NCBI GenBank assembly: GCA_027622115.1 | Contig: JAQBZS010000090.1 | Location: 1 to 12,935, forward strand | Direction of reading: 5' to 3' | Length of the DNA stretch: 12,935 nucleotides | DNA from: Planctomycetota bacterium | Lineage (GTDB): Bacteria; Planctomycetota; Planctomycetia; Planctomycetales; Planctomycetaceae | Part shown: one piece after another, positions 6,856 through 12,935 of the stretch | How the letters are laid out: each line of letters starts with the position of its first letter | Numbering within the stretch: position 1 is the stretch's first letter | The notes under the pieces: generated by a model | Told to the model about the DNA's origin: nothing | What the model saw: the letters and a program-made list of their open reading frames with translations, nothing else | Databases searched by the model: none | Translations under genes and position numbers: made by a program

Positions 6856-9129
6856 TTACTTCAACCCCTGAATCCAGTCGGTGATCAACTTGACGGCCTC
6901 ACGATCAATGACATTCGACGCCACGTGCGGCATCCGTCCGAGTCCTTGCAGTTTCATGCGATGCAAGACCATCGATCGATTGGGGTCGCCGGGCGCGAGG
7001 ATCCGCGCGTCCGCGAGACCGAACTTGCCCTGACTGGGCGAAACGCCAAGCGTGCCGGACTCCGACAACGGCTGACTGGCGAGCAACTGAAACTCAGCGT
7101 TGCCGCCGCCCCACTTGCGATGACAGTGCGAGCAATTGGCGTGTAAATAAGATCGGGCACGTTGATCGAGCGACGCCGCAGCATCACGGTAATCCACGAG
7201 CCGTTCTTCGTCCGAGGCGGACTTTTCCAGCGGTATGGTGAATAGGCCGATGTGGTTGAACGTGTCGAGTTGATTGGCCACGACATCGCCGTACTGGTGA
7301 TCGCGGTTGGCTTGCCACGTGTTCCGGCCCAGGACGTATTTCGCCGACATCGTGTGGCACAGCGTGCATTCGGCGCGACTGGGGAAGTGCCACGTTTGCT
7401 TCCGCTCGGTTCCGTCCGCATCCGTGATCGTCAAGGTCCGATCGAGCCCCTTGGCATCGAGCAGCTCGGCATCGGTCTGTTTGTCGTTCCAGATGTAGGT
7501 GTAGCCATGCCAGACTTGTGTGCCCACGCTGTCGTCGTCGCCGGGAATTCGCTCGTGATGCAGGATGCGGGTCTCCAGGCGACGTCGGCTGCTGGGGTCG
7601 CCTTGCTTCATGTCCAACGAAAACGTCTTGACCAACACCGTTCCGTCCGGAAACCGCCAACCCGGGCGAGATCCCGGTGCCGGTTGCGGATACGTCACTT
7701 CGTTGTATTCAATCCGCGTCTTGCCCGGCAGCGCCAGGAATCGGTCCTTGACGGCCCCGTCGGACCACAACGGCGAGTTCACGGAATACGGAATCACCCC
7801 GGCTGCCGGAGCGTGCCGTTTCGTCGCTGCGAACAGTCCGGTTTCGCTCAGCTTTCTCGGAAACTTCGGCGAATCGGCCGGCGGCGGCGGATTCCTGACC
7901 AGACGATGCAACTGACCGCCGACCCAATCCAAAACGTAGACTTCGCCATCGTGGGCTTGTGCGAAGGACACGACTCGGAATTGCGTGTCGACCAACTCGC
8001 GGTGCTGCGTGGCTTGGCCGTTGGAGTACCGCAAGGCCCAAACGCGGCCCGTGTCATAATCGCCATAGATGTAGTGACCTCGAAGTTCCTTCAGCCGAGC
8101 AGCCTCGTAGACGTAACCTCCGGTGATGGACCGAAAGTCGTTGTGCGAATGTTCGATCAGCGGCTTTAGAATCGGCGACGGACCCTTCACGCGATCGGGT
8201 CGAAATGGGTGGTCGCCTTCCATGACGCTCCAGCCATAGTTGCCGCCCTTTTGCACCAGATAGATCATTTCCCACAAGTCTTGACCGACTTCACCGGCCC
8301 ACAACTTGCCGTCTCGATCAAAGCTGAACTTCCAAACCTGCCGGTGGCCGTACGAGTAAATCTCCGGACGAGCGGCCTTCCGATCCACAAACGGATTGTC
8401 CGGCGGGCTTGAGTACTTGACGTTTTCCGAGGGACGATCCACGTCGATTCGCAGAATGGAACCCAACAGATCGGAGATGTTCTGCCCGGTCTTGCGTTGG
8501 TCCGCGATGCCGCTGCCGTCGCCGGTGGCCACATACAAGAAACCGTCCGGGCCGAATCTCAGGCAGCCGCCGTTGTGTCCGCCCGACGGCCATTTGAGCA
8601 ACACTTCACCGGACTTGGCATCGGCCGACCACGACTTGCCGTTCCGCTTGGCCGTGAATCGCATCAGCCAAGTGCCGTCTTCCGATTCAGGCGAGTCCTT
8701 CTTCACGGTGCTGACGAAAAACAGGCCGTTGGTGGCGAACTTGGGATGAAACGCCAAGCCGTAAACAGATCGGCCGACATCGACCAATTTCGTCTTGCCG
8801 GGTTCGTTCGCCGCCCGGCAGAGAAAAACGGCACCGCCGCGCTCCGCGACTCCCAGCAGTTGCGTGCCTGGAACTTGGGTGACTTCGAGTGGTTCCGTGA
8901 ATCGCAAGTCGGGGAAGGCCAACTCCGTGCGATACGGGCGCGGCGGATCGGGCGTCCCTTGAACTCGGGATGTCGTCCACGGCACCCGTTTCTCGATACC
9001 GGACGACTTCCGTTCGGGCTTGCGAGCATCCGCAGGTTTTGCCGACAGCACGCAGAGCGCGGCAAAACCGACGAGTGTGATGCATGGAATCCGCGGAAAG
9101 CGACCGGGGTTCAATTCCATGAGATCCAC
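6856..9129 (-). CDS. PQQ-type glucose/sorbosone dehydrogenase fused to diheme cytochrome c domain
   Basis: This is a 757-residue exported protein. A signal peptide covers about 1-36, with hydrophobic CITLVGFAALCVLSA ending in ADA. The glucose/sorbosone dehydrogenase beta-propeller spans about 78-412. GGHNGGCLRFGPDGFLYVAT (183-202) includes His185, which by family comparison is the likely catalytic base, followed by GDG. The C-terminal part (about 445-757) resembles the SO_2930/HNE_0200 diheme family. It has PYSVNSPLWSDGA, then heme motifs CTLCH (588-592) and CSHCH (666-670), and Met733 as a possible axial ligand. The expected role is periplasmic oxidation of a sugar or alcohol at PQQ with electrons passed through the hemes; the substrate is unknown. 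The start is GTG at 9129 because AGGAGGA (minus, 9142-9136) is ideally spaced for it and too far from the ATG at 9120. It heads a run with the sialidase gene. Confidence 0.9.
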   Translation of the reverse strand: MDLMELNPGRFPRIPCITLVGFAALCVLSAKPADARKPERKSSGIEKRVPWTTSRVQGTPDPPRPYRTELAFPDLRFTEPLEVTQVPGTQLLGVAERGGAVFLCRAANEPGKTKLVDVGRSVYGLAFHPKFATNGLFFVSTVKKDSPESEDGTWLMRFTAKRNGKSWSADAKSGEVLLKWPSGGHNGGCLRFGPDGFLYVATGDGSGIADQRKTGQNISDLLGSILRIDVDRPSENVKYSSPPDNPFVDRKAARPEIYSYGHRQVWKFSFDRDGKLWAGEVGQDLWEMIYLVQKGGNYGWSVMEGDHPFRPDRVKGPSPILKPLIEHSHNDFRSITGGYVYEAARLKELRGHYIYGDYDTGRVWALRYSNGQATQHRELVDTQFRVVSFAQAHDGEVYVLDWVGGQLHRLVRNPPPPADSPKFPRKLSETGLFAATKRHAPAAGVIPYSVNSPLWSDGAVKDRFLALPGKTRIEYNEVTYPQPAPGSRPGWRFPDGTVLVKTFSLDMKQGDPSSRRRLETRILHHERIPGDDDSVGTQVWHGYTYIWNDKQTDAELLDAKGLDRTLTITDADGTERKQTWHFPSRAECTLCHTMSAKYVLGRNTWQANRDHQYGDVVANQLDTFNHIGLFTIPLEKSASDEERLVDYRDAAASLDQRARSYLHANCSHCHRKWGGGNAEFQLLASQPLSESGTLGVSPSQGKFGLADARILAPGDPNRSMVLHRMKLQGLGRMPHVASNVIDREAVKLITDWIQGLK

Positions 9130-9135
9130 AAGCTC

Positions 9136-9142
9136 TCCTCCT
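9136..9142 (-). promoter_or_regulatory. Strong ribosome binding site selecting a GTG start
   Basis: The minus strand reads AGGAGGA, an almost complete match to the 16S anti-SD. From GGAGG it is 7 nt to GTG (9129) but 16 nt to the in-frame ATG (9120), which favours the GTG. The remaining divergent gap (9143-9381) shows no gene and no clear promoter. Confidence 0.7.
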
Positions 9143-9381
9143 ACATTGCCGTTGTTACATGGCCGGTGATTGCGGGCGTCGTGAACAAACTGCGCGGAGG
9201 ATAAACGATCCAGGGAGCCCTTGCACTCAATCGAGGTGCATCATCGGGCATTCTGAAAATGCAACCGATTGACCAAGGAAACGGCGATTGTTAGAACTTT
9301 CCCCAAATCGATCGGCCATTCACGGTCACTATTCCACTGGATCGAGTCAGGCTGAAACCCTGGCCACAAAGGTATTCGCAA

Positions 9382-9549
9382 ATGGGACGTATTGAACGCT
9401 CACGAGAAATCGCTCGCCGCCGAACTCGCAGAGCCAAATTGGTGAAACTGCGTGCCAAATTCGCCAAGGCAACCACGGAAGGCGAAAAAGCAACTATTCA
9501 AGAAAAAGTCCGTCGGATGAGCCCGTTCGTCGTACTTGAGAAACCGTAA
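9382..9549 (+). CDS. Small basic protein, DUF6800-like
   Basis: This 55-residue protein is rich in Arg, Lys and Glu: it starts MGRIERSREIARRRTRRAKL and ends with a short SPFVVLEKP tail. It is predicted to be mostly helical and has no membrane segment or cysteine. AAAGG lies 8 nt before the ATG, and codon use looks like that of neighbouring genes. The pattern of I-E-R-x-x-E-I-x-R-R-R-x-R-R-A-K-L followed by an E-G-E-K-A segment and a terminal S-P matches my recollection of the planctomycete-specific DUF6800 family, function unknown. It is transcribed away from the sugar dehydrogenase gene and towards the sigma factor gene, with a hairpin at 9585-9618 between the stops. A nucleic-acid-binding role would fit the charge but is only a guess. 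Confidence 0.75.
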   Translation: MGRIERSREIARRRTRRAKLVKLRAKFAKATTEGEKATIQEKVRRMSPFVVLEKP

Positions 9550-9584
9550 CGCGGATTTGCGCAACCGCGACTTGAAACATGAAA

Positions 9585-9618
9585 CAGCCCGATGAACCTG
9601 TTTTGGATCATCGGGCTG
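9585..9618. terminator. Bidirectional hairpin between convergent genes
   Basis: cagcccgatga (9585-9595) pairs perfectly with tcatcgggctg (9608-9618), an 11-bp stem with a 12-nt loop. It lies 35 bp after the 55-aa gene and 47 bp after the sigma factor stop on the opposite strand. On the minus strand it is followed by tttcatgttt, a modest T tract; on the plus strand the T content is weak (aattcgtt). It best fits termination of the sigma factor transcript, possibly of both. Confidence 0.6.
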
Positions 9619-9665
9619 AATTCGTTGGATGGAGTTGATTGGTCGCCCGAGCCAGCATTCCGCTA

Positions 9666-10271
9666 TTACTTGATTTCCTGCTGCAGCTTTTTGATGGCTC
9701 GCATCCAGAGCATTTGCGTGGCGGGTCGGGTCCGGCCCATCCGTCCGGCAACTTCGTCGAACGGGAACCGCTGGATGTTGCGAAGCATGATCACTTCCTG
9801 GTGATCTGCGGACAGCTTGGAAACTGCGTCCGCCAGGCGGATTTCGTCTTCATGCTGCATCACGATTTGGCTCGGACTTGCACCGGGATCCACCGGTTCG
9901 CGAATGAAATCGGAAAGCCCCGCCGCCTGCATGTGGATCGGGACTTCTCGGCGAGCTTGACGTTTGGCCGTTCCTCGAAAGTGCCGTACGAAATCCGCCG
10001 CGTTGTGTTTGAGAATCTGCTTCAACCACGCCAACCATTCGCCTTCGGTTTGGCCGCGGAATTGGTCGAAGCCGCGATGCGCTTCCAGCAGCGTCTGTTG
10101 AATCAAGTCGGAGGCGTCCACCTTCTGTCGCAACCAACTTTCGACATGAGAACGCGCCACGAACGCCACATAATTCCGGCACTTATCGAACAGCTCTTCA
10201 CGAGCCTCCGAGTTCCCCTCGCGGGCTTTGTGGAGCAATTCGACGAGCGGTGATTTCTCGGGTTCGGACAT
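9666..10271 (-). CDS. ECF-type RNA polymerase sigma-70 factor, planctomycete subfamily
   Basis: This is a 201-residue sigma factor. Region 2 spans about 20-97 and includes RSHVESWLRQKVDASDLIQQ and T-L-L-E-A-H-R-G-F-D-Q-F-R-G. Region 4 spans about 142-195 and includes LSADHQEVIMLRNIQRFPFD followed by EVAGRMGRTRPATQMLWMRA, the helix-turn-helix that reads the -35 element. The K-V-D-x-S-D-L-x-Q-x-T-L-L-E-A-H core is characteristic of the planctomycete subfamily TIGR02984. It would direct RNA polymerase to a small regulon, here unknown. The frame opens with a possible TTG at 10280; I prefer the ATG at 10271, as neither has a clear ribosome site. No anti-sigma gene is adjacent, so control may act through other means. 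The family assignment is firm; the exact start is not. Confidence 0.92.
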   Translation of the reverse strand: MSEPEKSPLVELLHKAREGNSEAREELFDKCRNYVAFVARSHVESWLRQKVDASDLIQQTLLEAHRGFDQFRGQTEGEWLAWLKQILKHNAADFVRHFRGTAKRQARREVPIHMQAAGLSDFIREPVDPGASPSQIVMQHEDEIRLADAVSKLSADHQEVIMLRNIQRFPFDEVAGRMGRTRPATQMLWMRAIKKLQQEIK

Positions 10272-10400
10272 GGCTTGCAATTCTGAGCACGTTCAAAGTT
10301 TGCGTAAAGTCGGCGAACGGCATCTTCGTCACGAAGCAGGCGAAGAGAAACTCCGCAAGTACGTCGAGAACAACGACCCGCAATTCAAACCGTGAAGTCG

Positions 10401-11432
10401 TTAGCGCGTTGCTCGAAATAGGCTGCACACGCAGCGAGAACAGGTTTCGTTCGTGGTGGTGTCCAGTTCGCCTCGCCATGCCCGTGCGGAATCGTTGTTA
10501 AGCTGTTCTCGAAATGAGGCTTCCGAAGACGGGCTGTCGTAGGTCTCGTGGAAGAAGCACGGGGCTACTCGGCCCTTGGCGTCGATGACGGCCGAAACCC
10601 AGGGGGCGTTGCAGCGGACGTCGGGAAAACGGCCTTCGCCACGGATTGCCCGGAAATACTGAACAAGCTTGCGATCCAGCTTGTCCGACCGCTCGACAAT
10701 GAAACCCTGTTCAAATTCGTTGTGGAACTCGACCGCCATCAAATCGAGTTCGCGGGCCAGCACCTTCACTTCGTCGTCGCTGGGGATGAATCGCGACTGC
10801 TGCGTGGAATCCCAGCCTCCGGAACGATTGAAAGCCTGACTGGAGATGTCGGTTGCGAGGAAGCTGATGCTATCCAGTTTGAGTTCGAGCGCGGCTTGGA
10901 CGGTTTCTCGTAAGTAAGGGATATTGGCCGATTGAACCGTGCAACGGGCGCGAATTGGGAAGCTCGTAAGCTGTCGGAGACCGGCGATTCCTTCACGCAT
11001 AAGCGAGTACGCCCGAGGTAGCCCACGGATTTGGTTGTGGACCGCTTCGGGGCCGTCCAGGCTGACGATGAGTTCGTCGCAGAACTCCGCAAGCGTGCTC
11101 GCATGCCGCTTCACGAGTAGTCCGCTGCTGAGCACGGTCAGGCGGCAGTCCATCTGTTTGATGGTGCGGCACAACGCCGGAAAGTCGGAATACATCAGCG
11201 GTTCGCCACCGCTGAGCACCACTTCTTCGACGTGCAGAGCCCGCCACTCGGGCAACCAGTCCTGCACCTGATCGATGCTAATCTCGTCGGCATGCTTGAT
11301 CTGCCAGATGTCGCACATTTGGCATTTGCAGTTACAGCGGCTGTGTGGAAACAGAATGACAACCGGCAACCGCTGAATCGCGTTGTCGCCGGTTGCGATG
11401 GGGCACCGTGTCATGAGGGCGGAATGCAGCAT
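10401..11432 (-). CDS. Radical SAM protein with SPASM/twitch-like C-terminal cysteines
   Basis: This is a 343-residue protein. The radical SAM cluster motif C-x3-C-x2-C is C33-C37-C40, within SRCNCKCQMCDIW. GGEP at 75-78 is the SAM-amine binding motif, and VSLDGP (about 123-128) fits the barrel. The C-terminal part has Cys at 274 (RCNAPW), 292 (VAPCFFHE), 331, 334 and 336 (CSRCVC), the spacing of a SPASM or twitch domain that holds at least one extra 4Fe-4S cluster. Such proteins modify peptides, cofactors or other small substrates by radical chemistry; nothing here names the substrate. It starts 41 bp after the broken Rpn-like gene on the same strand. ATG 11432 is used; ATG 11414 is a possible alternative, and neither has a strong ribosome site. 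No maturase partner or evident precursor peptide lies on the same strand nearby. Confidence 0.88.
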   Translation of the reverse strand: MLHSALMTRCPIATGDNAIQRLPVVILFPHSRCNCKCQMCDIWQIKHADEISIDQVQDWLPEWRALHVEEVVLSGGEPLMYSDFPALCRTIKQMDCRLTVLSSGLLVKRHASTLAEFCDELIVSLDGPEAVHNQIRGLPRAYSLMREGIAGLRQLTSFPIRARCTVQSANIPYLRETVQAALELKLDSISFLATDISSQAFNRSGGWDSTQQSRFIPSDDEVKVLARELDLMAVEFHNEFEQGFIVERSDKLDRKLVQYFRAIRGEGRFPDVRCNAPWVSAVIDAKGRVAPCFFHETYDSPSSEASFREQLNNDSARAWRGELDTTTNETCSRCVCSLFRATR

Positions 11433-11473
11433 GGGGAATCCGGTCTTAACGAGAATCTGTCGAACGAGGTTCC

Positions 11474-12225
11474 TTACCGGGTTTCACTCGCTTCATCTCG
11501 TAACTGACGAAGCACTTCCGGGGGTAAGGCCTTTCTTAAGTCTTCGACCGTCAACCGTGCAATCAGCTCTTCGGCCGAGAGGCCCGCTACACGGTCTTTG
11601 GCCGACACACCTGCGAGTCGCGCATGCGGCTCCAGTGAATCAAGAAACGATTTTTCACGTCTTCCGAGAGTTTGACCATCAAATCCGTCTCCGTGTGGTG
11701 CAATGCAAATTTGGATCCGCTCGCTTGGAACTGGCGGATCAGTTGGATCACGTAACTGGTGTGGCACCCCGGTGCGGTTTGCGTGAAGGACCGATGGTTC
11801 GTGGTCAATGTCTCGCGAAACGCGTCGTTGAACGAGGGCACCACGAAAATCACCGTGACCCGGTCGGGATCAACATTGACGGCGTGTTCGGCACGGTGCA
11901 GATGCACGACACCCAACGTCTTCTCGTAATCGCCACGTTCAATCGAGTCCGTCGGGCCTTTGAATTCGATGTAGTTGTAATCGGTCAGCAGGTTAACCAA
12001 TTCCGGGAAAATCCGGCGCGCCTGATACGTCAATTGACCTTGACTTTTCCGCAGCAACAGCACATCGACCCGCAGCGGCTGTTCTCCAACCGAGACTTCT
12101 TCCTCAACGTCGTAACCCGAGCCCATGCCGAATCGCAGCAACCGAACCAAGAACGGATGCCACCATGTGCGGACCTTGCCCGCCCGTTTGGGTTTCTTGG
12201 AACGCGTTGTTTTCCGTTTCGGCAT
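11474..12225 (-). pseudogene. Rpn-like PD-(D/E)XK nuclease-family gene, inner copy, frameshifted
   Basis: The frame from ATG 12225 encodes a Lys/Arg-rich N-terminus (MPKRKTTRSKKPKR), then RVDVLLL with Asp54 and YNYIEFKG with Glu87-x-Lys89. This D...E-x-K arrangement is expected of PD-(D/E)XK nucleases such as the Rpn/PDDEXK_2 group. At plus-strand 11651-11655 a run of five T replaces the six T found in the neighbouring copy, so the frame shifts after ...SEDVKN and stops at 11587. Restoring one base continues SFLDSLEPHARLAGVSAKDRV to the stop at 11474, giving a 250-residue protein. Against the outer copy it also lacks a 153-bp in-frame segment (51 residues, between GCH and SYVIQ) and has one 9-residue repeat unit instead of four. 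An upstream in-frame ATG at 12303 overlaps the end of the outer copy and is rejected. The nuclease call is by motif and repeat layout; it could be catalytically inactive. Confidence 0.8.
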
Positions 12226-12280
12226 GGGATGCACTTCAAGGTCGGCCGAAAGGAAGCACGAACGAATAACGTCAGGTTCA

Positions 12281-12935
12281 CTACCGAGATTCACTCGCTT
12301 CATCTCGCAACTGACGAAGCACTTCCGGGGGCAGGGCCTTTCTCAAGTCTTCGATCGTCAGCCGTTCAATCAACTCTTCAGCCGACAGGCCCATTACACG
12401 GTCCTTAGCCGACAGGCCCATCACACGGTCTTCAGCCGACAGGCCCATCACACGGTCCTTAGCCGACAGGCCCATCACACGGTCCTTAGCCGACACACCT
12501 TCGAGTCGCTCATGCGGCTCCAATGAATCAAGAAACGATTTTTTCACGTCTTCCGAGAGTTTGACCATCAAATCCGTCTCCGTGTGGTGCAATGCAAATT
12601 TGGACCCGCTCGTTTGGAACTGGCGGATCAGTTGGATCACGTAACTGAGAATATCCGAGAACCCCGCATCGGTCAGCGCTTCAATGATGTGGTCTCGCTG
12701 TTTGAGTAGCAACGGGCTCAACAGCGACAGGCCTGGGTGATCGATCCCGGAGTCAACCGACGTCTCGACACACCACGTGTGAAACTGCCCTCCTTCGATC
12801 CGGTGGCACCCCGGTGCGGTTTGCGTAAAGGACAGATGGTTCGTGGTCAATGTCTCGCGAAACGCATCGTTGAACGAGGGCACCACGAAAATCACCGTGA
12901 CCCGGTCGGGATCAACATTGACGGCGTGTTCGGCA
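12281..12935 (-). CDS. Rpn-like nuclease-family protein, outer copy, 5' end beyond the window
   Basis: The frame is open from the right edge (AEHAVNVDPDRV, matching residues 112-122 of the inner copy) to the TAG at 12281, so the N-terminal nuclease core lies outside. About 217 residues are visible. They include FVVPSFNDAFRETLTTNH, the 51-residue segment missing from the inner copy (with LSLLSPLLLKQRDHIIEALT), SYVIQLIRQFQTSGSKFALH, then SEDVKKSFLDSLEPHERLEG. Four 9-residue repeats follow (SAKDRVMGL three times and SAEDRVMGL once), then SAEELIERL and LRKALPPEVLRQLRDEASES. Short tandem repeats of this S-x-E/K-x-R-x-x-G-L type before a Leu-rich end are common in Rpn-like proteins. Apparent starts inside this frame, such as GTG 12895, are internal. 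Its stop is 55 bp before the inner copy start, so the pair is a head-to-tail tandem. Confidence 0.78.
   Translation of the reverse strand, partial: AEHAVNVDPDRVTVIFVVPSFNDAFRETLTTNHLSFTQTAPGCHRIEGGQFHTWCVETSVDSGIDHPGLSLLSPLLLKQRDHIIEALTDAGFSDILSYVIQLIRQFQTSGSKFALHHTETDLMVKLSEDVKKSFLDSLEPHERLEGVSAKDRVMGLSAKDRVMGLSAEDRVMGLSAKDRVMGLSAEELIERLTIEDLRKALPPEVLRQLRDEASESR
12381..12488. repeat. 27-bp in-frame tandem repeat, four units
   Basis: Units starting gccgacaggcccat begin at 12381, 12408, 12435 and 12462, an exact 27-bp period; a fifth diverging start follows at 12489 (gccgacacacct). They encode the 9-residue repeats SAKDRVMGL/SAEDRVMGL of the outer Rpn-like copy. The units are nearly identical in DNA, indicating recent expansion by slippage or unequal crossing over. 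The inner copy has a single equivalent unit. Confidence 0.92.

Larger units (their letters stand above)
11484..12935. repeat. Tandem segmental duplication holding the two Rpn-like copies
   Basis: Segment 11484-11758 aligns with 12291-12647, and 11762-11893 aligns with 12804-12935; the match runs off the window. Over 11641-11758 I count two substitutions and one indel; over the second block three substitutions in 132 bases. Towards the 3' end of the genes (about 11518-11591 against 12328-12401) I count 11 differences in 74. The extra 156 bases at 12648-12803 have only 3 bases in their place in the inner copy. Confidence 0.85.

Noticed and set aside
7252..8169. Plus-strand open frame opposite the sugar dehydrogenase gene
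   Set aside because: It is a shadow of the minus-strand gene, which has a signal peptide, heme motifs and a strong ribosome site.
12226..12303. Upstream start at 12303 for the inner Rpn-like copy
   Set aside because: The extra 26 codons overlap the 3' end of the outer copy in another frame and lack a ribosome site; the Met at 12225 begins the basic N-terminus.
11383..12408. Plus-strand open frame (341 codons) across the Rpn-like region
   Set aside because: The minus-strand frames show the conserved nuclease-like motifs and repeat structure; this frame contains only their antisense.

Overview
The window looks like part of a Planctomycetota chromosome, probably from the Pirellulales/Planctomycetales. 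This is inferred from gene content: a DUF1559 pseudopilin-like protein, a PQQ-type sugar dehydrogenase fused to a diheme cytochrome domain, a planctomycete-type ECF sigma factor, a 55-aa basic protein resembling the DUF6800 family, and repeat-rich intergenic DNA. Most genes lie on the minus strand. Only the DUF1559 gene and the 55-aa gene are on the plus strand.

Layout. Positions 1-486 hold no gene but carry a 21-bp inverted repeat, a 78-bp tandem repeat and a likely terminator for the small Flp-pilin-like gene at 487-687. A long RND/MMPL (HpnN-like) transporter fills 848-3817. A 435-bp divergent intergenic region with a large imperfect palindrome separates it from the DUF1559 gene (4253-5158). 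Next comes a minus-strand run with short gaps: sugar dehydrogenase/diheme protein (9129 to 6856), a sialidase/BNR-repeat gene broken by a single-base frameshift (6824 to 5687), and a DUF1294 membrane protein (5621 to 5211). After a 252-bp divergent gap the 55-aa gene (9382-9549) converges on an ECF sigma factor (10271 to 9666), with a shared hairpin between them. A radical SAM protein with a SPASM-like C-terminal cysteine set follows (11432 to 10401). The right end holds two tandem copies of a PD-(D/E)XK, Rpn-like gene. The inner copy is frameshifted and internally deleted. The outer copy is intact as far as visible but runs off the window and carries a 27-bp (9-residue) tandem repeat.

How the genes may work together. 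The dehydrogenase and sialidase genes are 31 bp apart and may form a carbohydrate-oxidation/glycan-related unit. This rests on spacing and family only. The radical SAM gene starts 41 bp after the broken Rpn-like copy and could be co-transcribed with it, but no functional link can be read from the sequence.

No wholly new system stands out. The most informative observations are the mosaic tandem Rpn-like duplication (about 98% identical core, about 85% identical 3' end, a homopolymer frameshift, a 153-bp in-frame deletion and a variable 9-residue repeat), the sialidase frameshift at a four-base homopolymer, and the intergenic palindromes. No tRNA, rRNA, CRISPR array or insertion sequence was seen.
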